Positions 34,403 to 41,682 of a stretch of 41,682 nt of DNA are shown in pieces. The notes under the pieces are model-generated. The model was not told the origin of the DNA. It made no database searches and saw nothing but the letters and a program-made list of their open reading frames with translations. Position numbers and translations under genes: made by a program. Source of the stretch: Prevotellaceae bacterium (GTDB lineage Bacteria; Bacteroidota; Bacteroidia; Bacteroidales; Bacteroidaceae); the NCBI GenBank assembly GCA_021204865.1, contig JAJPYQ010000033.1:1-41682 (forward strand). Reading direction: 5' to 3'. How positions within the stretch are numbered: position 1 is the stretch's first letter; each line of letters opens with the position of its first letter.

Positions 34403-35493
34403 TTCACCACGCCCCTCTCAAGGTACTCAGCCAAGTTCGTGCGCATGACGCTCGCCACGTGGTCGGCTGCCACCTTCTGCATGTCGTGCTTCACCATTAT
34501 CGAGACCAGCTGCTCGAAGCTGGTGCGGGCGGGGTTCCATCCAAGCTCTCTCTTCGCCTTGGACGGGTCGCCAAGCAAGTTTACTACGTCAGTGGGGCGA
34601 TAGAAGTCTGGGCTTACCTCCACAAGGCAGCGCCCCGTAGCCTTGTCGTAGCCTTTCTCGTCAGCCCCCTCACCCTTGAACTCCAGCTCTATGCCCACGC
34701 AACGGAATGCAAGCTGGCAGAACTCCCTCACGCTGTGCTGCACGCCCGTGGCGATGACAAAGTCCTCTGGCTTGTCGTTCTGCAAGATGAGCCACATACA
34801 CTCGACATAGTCTTTTGCATAGCCCCAGTCACGCAGGCTCGAAAGGTTGCCCAGAAGGAGTTTGTCCTGCTTCCCTTGGGCAATCCTTGCCGCGGCGAGT
34901 GTTATCTTGCGTGTCACGAAGGTCTCGCCCCTTCGCTCGCTCTCGTGATTGAAAAGGATGCCGCTGCAACAGAACATGCCGTACGCCTCGCGATACTCTT
35001 TCACTATCCAATAGCCGTAGAGCTTCGCCACAGCGTATGGGCTGTAGGGGTGGAAGGGGGTCTCCTCGTTCTGCGGTATCTTCTCCACCTTGCCGTAAAG
35101 CTCGCTTGTGGAAGCCTGATAGATGCGGCAGGTGTTCTCTAAGTGGTTAGTCCTCACCGCCTCAAGCACACGTAGCACGCCCACAGCGTCAACGTCGGCC
35201 GTGAACTCGGGAGCGTCGAAGCTCACCTGAACGTGGCTCTGCGCCGCAAGGTTGTATATCTCATCGGGGCGCACCTTGCCCACCAGCTTCACGAGCGACA
35301 TACTGTCGCCAAGGTCGGCGTAATGCAGGTGGAAGTCGGGCAAGCCCTCAAGGTGGGCTATCCGCTCGCGGTAGTCCACAGAGCTTCGCCTTATGATGCC
35401 GTGTACTTCGTAGCCTTTATCGAGCAGGAACTCACTTAAATACGAGCCGTCCTGCCCCGTCACTCCAGTAATCAGTGCTATTTTCTTCTTCAT
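34399..35493 (-). CDS. gmd: GDP-mannose 4,6-dehydratase
   Basis: Gmd converts GDP-D-mannose to GDP-4-keto-6-deoxymannose. The 364-residue protein has [10 protein letters not shown] (10-19), the NADP-binding [14 protein letters not shown] with the catalytic Thr/Ser-Glu, Y153-x-x-x-K157 (YAVAK), and [17 protein letters not shown], diagnostic of Gmd. The ATG at 35493 overlaps the manC stop by 4 nt (ATGA). A frame extending to 35535 is within manC. Its final codons overlap the fcl start. Confidence 0.96.
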   Translation of the reverse strand: MKKKIALITGVTGQDGSYLSEFLLDKGYEVHGIIRRSSVDYRERIAHLEGLPDFHLHYADLGDSMSLVKLVGKVRPDEIYNLAAQSHVQVSFDAPEFTADVDAVGVLRVLEAVRTNHLENTCRIYQASTSELYGKVEKIPQNEETPFHPYSPYAVAKLYGYWIVKEYREAYGMFCCSGILFNHESERRGETFVTRKITLAAARIAQGKQDKLLLGNLSSLRDWGYAKDYVECMWLILQNDKPEDFVIATGVQHSVREFCQLAFRCVGIELEFKGEGADEKGYDKATGRCLVEVSPDFYRPTDVVNLLGDPSKAKRELGWNPARTSFEQLVSIMVKHDMQKVAADHVASVMRTNLAEYLERGVVK

Positions 35494-36545
35494 CTGTCTA
35501 TCGTCTTTATTATCCCCTCGTCGGTGAGCTTGCATATCAGCAGGGCGTTCTCTTTCTCAACGACAAGGTAGCCGTCGAGCCCTTGCACCACCACCTTCTT
35601 GCCCTCTGTCGTGCGGATGATGCAGTTCTGCGTGTCGATGGCAGTCACGTCCCCCCTGAGCGAGTTGCCGAAGCGGTCGTGCTCAGTGTTGTCGTACAGC
35701 GCCCTCCACGAGCCTAAGTCGCTCCAGCCGAAGCTTGCGGGATAGCAGAAGATCTCGTCCGCCTTCTCCAGCACAGCGTAGTCTATGCTGATGCTCTCGC
35801 ATGCGACATACGCCTTGTTCACCTCCTGCTGCTCAGCCTGAGTGCCGTAGATGCTCAGCAGGCTCTCGAACCTCTGTGATATCTCAGGGGCGTAGATGCG
35901 CAGGGCGTTGACGATGGTGCTTACGTTCCACACGAAGATGCCCGCGTTCCAGAAGTAATTCGAGTCCGCAACGTATGTCTTTGCCGTCTCAAGGTCGGGC
36001 TTCTCGTGGAAAGCATCCACACGGAAGATGTTCTTGTTCCTTAGGCAAGAGGCGGAGAGGTCAACCTGAATGTAGCCGTATCCCGTCTCGGGGCGTGTGG
36101 GCTTCATCCCGAGGGTAACGATGGAGTCGCTCTCGTCCACGAACTTAAGGCTTGTGGCTATAACCTTCTGGAAAGCCTCCACGTCGAGTATCAGGTGGTC
36201 GCTTGGGGAGACAACGATGTTCGCCTTCGGGTTCAGGCTCTTTATCTTCCAGCTTGCGTAGGCTATGCAGGGGGCGGTGTTGCGGGCAAGCGGCTCTCTG
36301 AGGATGTTGCCCTCAGGCACAAGGGGAAGCTGCTCGTGAACTATTGGGGCGTACGCCTCCGATGTGACCACCCATGTGTTAGCAGGCTCGATGAGAGGGC
36401 TGAACCTGTCGAAGGTCAGTTGCAAGAGGCTTTTGCCGCTGCCCAGAAGGTCGAGGAACTGCTTTGGGAACTGTGGCGAACTCAGAGGCCAGAGGCGGCT
36501 TCCCACCCCTCCAGCCATTATCACGAGATGATTGTCTGCTGCCAT
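35490..36545 (-). CDS. manC: Mannose-1-phosphate guanylyltransferase
   Basis: ManC makes GDP-mannose from mannose-1-phosphate and GTP. The 351-residue protein is a single-domain enzyme with [13 protein letters not shown] near the N-terminus, the metal/substrate motif [17 protein letters not shown], and FHEKPD followed by NAGIFVWN. It lacks the C-terminal phosphomannose isomerase domain of long ManC forms. I chose the ATG at 36545 (MAADNH): the -7 element lies 30 nt upstream, and the longer frame to 36605 would cross it. It is first in manC-gmd-fcl-fkp, so the operon supplies GDP-mannose and both routes to GDP-fucose. Confidence 0.95.
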   Translation of the reverse strand: MAADNHLVIMAGGVGSRLWPLSSPQFPKQFLDLLGSGKSLLQLTFDRFSPLIEPANTWVVTSEAYAPIVHEQLPLVPEGNILREPLARNTAPCIAYASWKIKSLNPKANIVVSPSDHLILDVEAFQKVIATSLKFVDESDSIVTLGMKPTRPETGYGYIQVDLSASCLRNKNIFRVDAFHEKPDLETAKTYVADSNYFWNAGIFVWNVSTIVNALRIYAPEISQRFESLLSIYGTQAEQQEVNKAYVACESISIDYAVLEKADEIFCYPASFGWSDLGSWRALYDNTEHDRFGNSLRGDVTAIDTQNCIIRTTEGKKVVVQGLDGYLVVEKENALLICKLTDEGIIKTIDR

Positions 36546-36575
36546 CTTCCTTGGGTTTAAGGTGCTACTTAGGCG

Positions 36576-36583
36576 CAAAATTA
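36576..36583 (-). promoter_or_regulatory. manC operon promoter -7 element
   Basis: TAATTTTG on the minus strand, ending 30 nt before the manC ATG. No TTG is seen 20 bp upstream. Confidence 0.55.
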
Positions 36584-36657
36584 GTAAATAATAACCAGCC
36601 CACACCTATCGGGCTAACATTTTGTAAGGAACGTGCCGTTATATGAAAGATAATCAA

Positions 36658-36665
36658 TAACTTTG
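36658..36665 (+). promoter_or_regulatory. fabD promoter -7 element
   Basis: TAACTTTG, 34 nt before the ATG at 36700, in the context ATAATCAATAACTTTGCGGG. The -33 is not clear. Confidence 0.6.
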
Positions 36666-36699
36666 CGGGCACAATAACACAGGTAAAAAGAACTATAGA

Positions 36700-37593
36700 A
36701 TGAAAGCATTTGTATTCCCAGGTCAAGGCGCACAGTTCCCCGGCATGGGCAAAGACCTTTACGAAAGCAACCAGACTGCCAAGGCTCTCTTCGACAAGGC
36801 TAACGAGATCCTTGGCTTTCGTATCACTGACCTTATGTTTGAGGGAACGGCTGAAGACCTTAAGCAGACGAAGGTCACGCAGCCGGCGGTGTTCCTGCAC
36901 AGCGTCATCAGCGCCGCCTGCCTTGGGGAGGCGTTCCAGCCTGACATGGTTGGCGGTCACTCCCTTGGCGAGTTCAGCGCCCTCGTCGCTGCGGGAGCGT
37001 TAAGCTTCGAGGACGGGCTTCGCCTTGTGCACACCCGTGCCTTGGCTATGCAGAAGGCTTGCGAGATGGTGCCGGGCACTATGGCTGCCATCATCGGCTT
37101 GGACGACTGCGTGGTGGAGGAAGTGTGCAAGAGCGTGAGCACGAAGGAGAAGCCCGTTGTCCCTGCCAACTACAACAACCCCGGGCAGCTGGTCATCAGC
37201 GGCGACAAGGAAGCAGTGGAGGCTGCCTGCCTCAGGCTTAAGGAAGCTGGAGCTAAGCGTGCATTGCCCCTGCCAGTGGGCGGAGCGTTCCACTCTCCCC
37301 TTATGCAGCCTGCCAAGGAGGAGCTTGAGGCGGCAATAGAGAGCACTGCCTTCAGCACGCCCCGCTGCCCAGTCTACCAGAACGTCGACGGGCTGCCTCA
37401 CACCTCCCCCGAGGAGATTAAGGCTAACCTCATAGCCCAGCTCACCGCGAGCGTGCGCTGGACGGAGGAGGTCAGGGGGATGCTCAGCCAAGGGGCGACG
37501 GAGTTCACCGAGTGCGGACCGGGCAAGGCTCTGCAAGGGATGATAAGCAAGATTGCCAAGGGCGTGGAGGGCATCGTCATCAAAGGTCTATGA
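36700..37593 (+). CDS. fabD: Malonyl-CoA:ACP transacylase
   Basis: FabD loads malonate onto acyl carrier protein for fatty-acid synthesis. The 297-residue protein starts FVFPGQGAQFPGMG and has the nucleophile elbow GHSLGEFSA (Ser88), the arginine/His region (LPVGGAFHSPLM) and QLTASVRWTEEV near the end. Its TGA overlaps the next start by 4 nt. It is unusual that no other fab gene is adjacent. Confidence 0.97.
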   Translation: MKAFVFPGQGAQFPGMGKDLYESNQTAKALFDKANEILGFRITDLMFEGTAEDLKQTKVTQPAVFLHSVISAACLGEAFQPDMVGGHSLGEFSALVAAGALSFEDGLRLVHTRALAMQKACEMVPGTMAAIIGLDDCVVEEVCKSVSTKEKPVVPANYNNPGQLVISGDKEAVEAACLRLKEAGAKRALPLPVGGAFHSPLMQPAKEELEAAIESTAFSTPRCPVYQNVDGLPHTSPEEIKANLIAQLTASVRWTEEVRGMLSQGATEFTECGPGKALQGMISKIAKGVEGIVIKGL

Positions 37594-39272
37594 GCCGAAA
37601 GAAGATTATCATCTACCAAGTGCTGCCCCGCCTCTTCGGCAACGAGATACGCACGTGCCAGCCTTGGGGCGACCGCAACACCAACGGCTGCGGCAAGATG
37701 GACAGCTTCACGCCCCAAGCTCTGCACAACATCGCCTCGCTCGGCGTTACCCACATCTGGTACACGGGGCTGCTGGAGCACGCCACACAAGCCGACTACT
37801 CCATCTACGGCATTCACGGCGACAGCCCCGAGGTGGTGAAGGGCTTGGCAGGCTCGCCCTACGCCATTAGAGACTATTACGACATTGACCCAGACCTCGC
37901 AACGAGCGTGCCCGCACGCCTGCTTGAGTTCGAGGCTCTCGTTGAGAGAACCCACAACGAGGGCTTGGGCTTCATCATGGACTTCGTGCCTAACCACGTC
38001 GCAAGGCAGTACCACAGCGACGTGCGCCCCGAAGGCGTGGCAGACCTCGGCGAGGGAGACAACCAGGGCGAGGCGTTCAACCCTAACAACAACTTCTACT
38101 ACATCCCCTCGGACGAGCTGCACGCCCACGACTTCAGCCTCGGCTCTTACCACGAGCGCCCCGCCAAGGCTACGGGCAACGACAACTTCAGCTCTTGGGT
38201 GAGCAAGAACGACTGGTACGAGACCGTCAAGCTCAACTACGGCGTAGACTACCAGCGGGGGCACAGCTGCCACTTCGACCCCGTGCCCCGCACATGGAAG
38301 CAGATGCTCGACATACTGCTCTACTGGGCTGCCAAGGGAGTGGACGGCTTCCGCTGCGACATGGCTGAGATGGTGCCAGTGGAGTTCTGGCGATGGGCTA
38401 TCACGCAGGTAAAGGCTAAGCACCCCGGGGTCTTCTTCATCGCCGAGGTGTACAACCCAGCCCAGTACCGCAACTACCTCCGACAGGGGCACTTCGACTA
38501 CCTCTACGACAAGGTGGGCCTCTACGACTGCCTGCGAGCCGTGGTCTGCGGCAACGCCCAAGCCGCCGACATCTCACGCTGCTGGCAGGAGGTGTCCGAC
38601 ATAAGGGACAATATGCTCGCCTTCCTCGAGAACCACGACGAGCAGCGCCTCGCCTCGGACTTCTTCGCAGGCGACGCCTCCAAGGGGCGGGCAGCCCTCA
38701 TGGTGAGCGCCTGCATGGGCAGCAACCCCATGCTCGTCTACTTCGGGCAGGAGCTCGGGGAGAGGGGGATGGACCACGAGGGCTTCAGCGGCAGGGACGG
38801 CAGGACGACCATCTACGACTACTGGATGGTGGACAGCATCCGCCGCTGGCGCAACTCCGACCTCTTCAACGGCAGGCTGCTCTCCCCCTCGGAGGTGTAC
38901 CTCCAGCAGTTCTACAGCAAGGTGCTGACCCTCTGCAACCAGGAGGAGGTCCTCAGGGAGGGAGAGTTCTACGACCTGATGTACGCCAACCTGCGCAACC
39001 CCGAGTTCAACACCGGCAAGCAGTACGCCTTCATCCGCCGCAAGGAGCGAGAGCTGATACTCGTCGTGGTCAACTTCGACGAGCGCGACGTGCAGCTCGG
39101 CGTGAACATACCAGAGCACCTGTTCAACTTCTACGGCCTGCCACAGAGGGACGACGTGAAGGTGCGGGGACTGATGTCCAACACCGTCTTCCACTTCTCC
39201 TTCAACTGCCACACGCCCACACGCGTCATCGTACCCGCCCTCAACGGCCGCCTGCTCAAGTTCAGGCTCTAA
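37590..39272 (+). CDS. Cytoplasmic GH13 alpha-amylase-family enzyme
   Basis: The 560-residue protein has no signal peptide. It opens IIIYQVLPRLFGNEIRTCQPWGD, the start of a GH13 barrel, then GLGFIMDFVPNHVARQYH, DGFRCDMAEMV (nucleophile D257), FFIAEVYNP (acid/base E286) and ENHDEQR (D350), followed by a C-terminal beta domain. It should act on intracellular alpha-glucan, for example glycogen or imported maltodextrin, but the bond and product cannot be read from the sequence. The ATG at 37590 overlaps the fabD stop (ATGA), so it is translated with fabD, an odd functional pairing. A longer frame from 37512 is inside fabD. Confidence 0.88.
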   Translation: MSRKKIIIYQVLPRLFGNEIRTCQPWGDRNTNGCGKMDSFTPQALHNIASLGVTHIWYTGLLEHATQADYSIYGIHGDSPEVVKGLAGSPYAIRDYYDIDPDLATSVPARLLEFEALVERTHNEGLGFIMDFVPNHVARQYHSDVRPEGVADLGEGDNQGEAFNPNNNFYYIPSDELHAHDFSLGSYHERPAKATGNDNFSSWVSKNDWYETVKLNYGVDYQRGHSCHFDPVPRTWKQMLDILLYWAAKGVDGFRCDMAEMVPVEFWRWAITQVKAKHPGVFFIAEVYNPAQYRNYLRQGHFDYLYDKVGLYDCLRAVVCGNAQAADISRCWQEVSDIRDNMLAFLENHDEQRLASDFFAGDASKGRAALMVSACMGSNPMLVYFGQELGERGMDHEGFSGRDGRTTIYDYWMVDSIRRWRNSDLFNGRLLSPSEVYLQQFYSKVLTLCNQEEVLREGEFYDLMYANLRNPEFNTGKQYAFIRRKERELILVVVNFDERDVQLGVNIPEHLFNFYGLPQRDDVKVRGLMSNTVFHFSFNCHTPTRVIVPALNGRLLKFRL

Positions 39273-39294
39273 GCGAGCCCTCGGGCAAAGACAT

Positions 39295-39326
39295 AGGTAG
39301 GGCGAGCCTCACGGCTCGCCCTACCT
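39295..39326 (+). terminator. Terminator of the fabD-GH13 operon
   Basis: A perfect 14-bp stem, AGGTAGGGCGAGCC (39295-39308) with GGCTCGCCCTACCT (39313-39326), has loop TCAC and is followed by TTCGTTATGCC, the same tail as after the GH92 terminator. Confidence 0.85.
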
Positions 39327-39349
39327 TTCGTTATGCCCCTAAGCTGGGC

Positions 39350-39566
39350 TTCGTCACGCCTGTATAGGAGGCTTCGTACACCTGCTTGTTAGCACCTCAA
39401 TTCACCTGCTTGTTAGCACCTCGACGGAGGTGCTTGTTAGCACCTCGATTGACCTGCTTGTTAGCACCTCAACGGAGGTGCTTGTTAGTAGGTGTACGAA
39501 GGGTAGCACTGAGGGACCACGAAGGGTAGCACTGAGGGACCACGAAGGGTAGCACTGAGGAGCGAC
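39350..39566 (-). repeat. Composite tandem-array element (24-bp x4.5 plus 23-bp x3)
   Basis: Units of 24 bp at 39380-39403, 39404-39427, 39428-39451 and 39452-39475 plus a partial fifth each contain TGCTTGTTAGCACCTC, whose GGTGCT/AGCACC arms form a hairpin. Three 23-bp units (39498-39520, 39521-39543, 39544-39566) contain GAAGGGTAGCACTGAGG. CTTCGTACACCTGCT (39372-39386) and AGTAGGTGTACGAAG (39487-39501) are inverted repeats framing the 24-bp array. Read on the minus strand, this is the same element as 11089-11265 with extra units. Confidence 0.8.
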
Positions 39567-39583
39567 GAAGCCTCTATAAGAGA

Positions 39584-39616
39584 AGCCCCGGCAAGCCTAT
39601 AAGACCTGCCGGGGCT
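39584..39616 (-). terminator. Terminator downstream of tRNA-Ala
   Basis: AGCCCCGGCA (39584-39593) pairs perfectly with TGCCGGGGCT (39607-39616). It is 19 nt past the 3' end of the tRNA gene on the minus strand; TCTCTTATAG follows the stem. Confidence 0.75.
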
Positions 39617-39635
39617 CCCTGCCCAAAGCCTAAAG

Positions 39636-39709
<74 letters not shown>

Positions 39710-39724
39710 TCACAAGAGCAAGCG

Positions 39725-39756
39725 CGAAGATAGGCTATACTGCGTTACCGCGCAAA
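39725..39756 (-). promoter_or_regulatory. tRNA-Ala promoter
   Basis: On the minus strand, TTTG (39756-39753), 20-bp spacer, TATCTTCG (39732-39725, one base from TAnnTTTG), 15 nt before the mature 5' end. Confidence 0.7.
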
Positions 39757-39770
39757 TTACGAGGCGTTAT

Positions 39771-39802
39771 TTTGCTTCGTAGGCGGGAAACAAGTAACTT
39801 TG
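39771..39802 (+). promoter_or_regulatory. C10 protease promoter
   Basis: TTTG (39771-39774), 20-bp spacer, TAACTTTG (39795-39802). The ATG at 39842 is 39 nt beyond. The two divergent -33 elements (tRNA and protease) are 14 bp apart. Confidence 0.8.
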
Positions 39803-39841
39803 CCCCGCAACTACGAAACCGACCTAACACTTACACCCGCT

Positions 39842-41682
39842 ATGAAGACTTTCCTCACGAGCCTCCTGCTCCTGCTTGCGACGCTCCCCCTCGGCGCGGA
39901 GCCCGTCACCCTGAAGCAAGCCAAGGCAATAGCCGCAAGCTACCTTAAGACCACCGACACCGCCTCCCTCGCCAAGCGCAAAGCCGCCCCCGCCGCCACG
40001 GACGACGAGACGCTGCCCATCTACATCTTCAGCCGCGGCGAGGGCGAGGGCTTCGTCATCGTCAGCGGAGACACTGCCTTACCTTCTATAATAGGCTACA
40101 CCGACCAAGGCGACTACGACGAGGACAACCTCCCGCCCGCCCTCGAGGACATGATAGAGTACTACTCCTCGGCAGCCGAGGCCCTCGCCCAGAGCGGCAC
40201 AAGCTCCACCCGCCGCAACGCCTCCTCCTCTGGCACAAAGGACATAGCCACACTGATGACCTCCCACTGGCACCAGAGCTGGCCCTACAACAACCTCTGC
40301 CCCTACATCACAGGCACGACGAACCGGGCGGCGACAGGCTGCGTGGCCACAGCCGCAAGCCAGATAATATACTACTGGCGCAAGAACCTCGACGACCGCA
40401 CGAAGTACAGCACCCCTCAGTACTCCTACGGCGACGCACCCGCCACCGAGGACGATGTCATCCCCTCAGGCACACCGCTGAAGTGGGACCTCATGCAGGA
40501 CTCCTACTCGGGCAGCGACCCGGAGGAGTGCACCACGGCGGCGGCAACGCTCGTGGCTTGCGTGGGGATGAGCGGCTGGCTCACCTACGGCAGCAGCACC
40601 TCGGGGCAGATAAGCGACCAAGTGAACGTCTTCAGCAGCCAGTTCGGGCTTAACGGAGGCACGTGCGTGTGGCACGACAGCTACAGCCAAAGCACGTGGG
40701 AGAAGATGATAATACAAGACCTTGAGCTGGGGCGGCCGATACTCTACTCGGGCGTAAGCTCCTCCCAAGGGGGGCACGCCGTGGTGATAGACGGCTACCA
40801 GCTGAGCACGAACCTCTTCCACTTCAACTTCGGCTGGGGAGCGGGCAACGGCTACGACGGCTACTACACCGTGGACGGCGACACGGGCATGAACGGCTTC
40901 AACGAGACCCAAGGCATGGTGTGGAACATCTACCCCAAGGACAACAAGCTCACCGCCACCCTCTCGATGGACGGCGACTGCCTCTACTCACGAGTGAGCA
41001 ACACCGTGACCGCCAAGGTGACCAACAACGGCACGCTACAGGCAAGCGGCTTCTACCTCTACTGCCTCACAGGCACCAACACTCCCTCCTCCGCCTCCTC
41101 GGCACAAGCGGAAGAGACCTCGACCGTCATAGAGCCGGGCGGCTCGGCGCAGCTCTCCTTCACCTTCACGCCTAACTCCACCCTCTCCTACACCATCTAC
41201 CTCTGCGACGCTAACAAGAACATCCTCGACCGTATAAAGGACGTGGAGAGCATTGCCACCGTGGCTGACCTCACGCTGAACGGACTGAGCATAGACGATG
41301 GAGGCGAGAGCGAGCTTGTGACCGTTGACGGGCGGGAAATAGAGGTGAAGCACGTGTTCAACTCCAAGAAGGCTAACGTCACAGCTTCGTTCACAAACGG
41401 CAGCGGCGGCACGTTCTGCACACCAAGCGTGCAGGGCATCGTCTACCAACTGAGCGACGGGGAGTTCACACAAAGCACGACGAAGACCGTGAAGAACGTC
41501 GACTTCGCCGTCGGAGCGACTGAGGACATGCTCTTCAACCTCACCAGCCTCACCGACGACGTGGTGTACAAGTTCGCCCTCGCAGGCACGGCAAGCACCA
41601 ACAGAAGCTACGACATCACCTACGCCACGGCGGACACGGCTGTCTACTTCAAGCTCGTGGGCTCTAACCTTACGCTCACCCC
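39842..41682 (+). CDS. C10-family cysteine protease (streptopain/interpain-like), 3' end missing
   Basis: The frame stays open from the ATG at 39842 to the window end (613 codons, no stop). A signal peptide (MKTFLTSLLLLLATLPLGAE) is followed by a Spi_N-type pro-region (LKQAKAIAASYLK, FVIVSGDTALPSIIGYTDQG). The mature C10 domain starts near residue 130 (IATLMTSHWHQSWPYNNLCP) and contains the nucleophile in TGCVATAASQIIYYW (Cys167) and the histidine in GGHAVVIDGY (His312), then FHFNFGWG with the oxyanion region. After about residue 365, beta-rich repeats of an Ig-like kind follow. Related proteases of Prevotella and Porphyromonas degrade haem and complement proteins; that role is inferred. The missing end may hold a sorting tail. 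Confidence 0.93.
   Translation, partial: MKTFLTSLLLLLATLPLGAEPVTLKQAKAIAASYLKTTDTASLAKRKAAPAATDDETLPIYIFSRGEGEGFVIVSGDTALPSIIGYTDQGDYDEDNLPPALEDMIEYYSSAAEALAQSGTSSTRRNASSSGTKDIATLMTSHWHQSWPYNNLCPYITGTTNRAATGCVATAASQIIYYWRKNLDDRTKYSTPQYSYGDAPATEDDVIPSGTPLKWDLMQDSYSGSDPEECTTAAATLVACVGMSGWLTYGSSTSGQISDQVNVFSSQFGLNGGTCVWHDSYSQSTWEKMIIQDLELGRPILYSGVSSSQGGHAVVIDGYQLSTNLFHFNFGWGAGNGYDGYYTVDGDTGMNGFNETQGMVWNIYPKDNKLTATLSMDGDCLYSRVSNTVTAKVTNNGTLQASGFYLYCLTGTNTPSSASSAQAEETSTVIEPGGSAQLSFTFTPNSTLSYTIYLCDANKNILDRIKDVESIATVADLTLNGLSIDDGGESELVTVDGREIEVKHVFNSKKANVTASFTNGSGGTFCTPSVQGIVYQLSDGEFTQSTTKTVKNVDFAVGATEDMLFNLTSLTDDVVYKFALAGTASTNRSYDITYATADTAVYFKLVGSNLTLT

Larger units (their letters stand above)
39273..39635. 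other. Intergenic region (363 bp) after the GH13 gene
   Basis: Holds a 14-bp terminator stem (39295-39326), a composite tandem-array element (39350-39566) and a second terminator (39584-39616) belonging to the minus-strand tRNA. No gene seen. Confidence 0.75.

Overview
This window is chromosomal DNA from a GC-rich member of the Bacteroidales. A Prevotellaceae-like host is my best guess, but I cannot name the species. Several things point to Bacteroidetes. The promoters carry the -7 motif TAnnTTTG with a TTG/TTTG about 20 bp upstream. There is a bifunctional fucokinase/GDP-fucose pyrophosphorylase (Fkp). The pyrB-pyrI pair, a lipoprotein TamA (TamL), a BspA-like leucine-rich repeat protein, a C10 (streptopain/interpain) protease, a DUF4890-like protein and a tRNA gene without encoded CCA all fit the same group.

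Layout. 1-582: no gene; two double-hairpin repeats, a promoter-linked dispersed repeat and a 22-bp tandem array. 583-2928 (minus): carboxynorspermidine dehydrogenase and recA, one operon. 2929-5775: two long intergenic stretches around a BspA-like surface protein. 5776-8843: DUF4890-like periplasmic protein, a CPBP membrane protease, then an overlapping TIR-like/patatin gene pair (minus). 8843-11008: secreted GH92 alpha-mannosidase. 11357-17532: leuA-leuC-leuD-(second isopropylmalate/citramalate-type synthase)-leuB, the leucine operon, probably also serving isoleucine. 17502-20744: TPR protein overlapping leuB, then TamL. 20911-23608 (minus): pyrB-pyrI-glyA. 23703-30286: PBP1A, kdsB, a 14-repeat MORN protein and glgB. 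30554-36545 (minus): manC-gmd-fcl-fkp. 36700-39272: fabD and a cytoplasmic GH13 enzyme, overlapping by 4 nt. 39636-41682: tRNA-Ala(GGC) and, divergently, a C10 protease cut by the window end.

How the genes work together. Four large functions dominate. The first is branched-chain amino acid synthesis. The second is pyrimidine and one-carbon metabolism. The third is envelope building: PBP1A, KdsB for LPS Kdo, TamL for outer-membrane assembly. The fourth is sugar-nucleotide supply: one operon holds both the de novo route (GDP-mannose to GDP-fucose) and the salvage route (free fucose to GDP-fucose). GlgB and the GH13 protein concern alpha-glucan. GH92, BspA-like and C10 proteins are exported and fit life on a host surface.

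The most unusual content lies between genes. At least seven intergenic stretches hold contiguous tandem arrays with 22-24 bp units, several with a palindromic core. The array sequences differ from place to place, but period and location (mostly just 3' of genes) are constant. Some arrays share 17-18 bp modules in opposite orientations, and one is framed by inverted repeats, so they look like minisatellite-bearing MITE-type elements. A separate double-hairpin repeat occurs twice near the left edge and once inside the fkp coding sequence, where it appears to be translated. The TIR-like/patatin pair is the only candidate here for a defence-type module.
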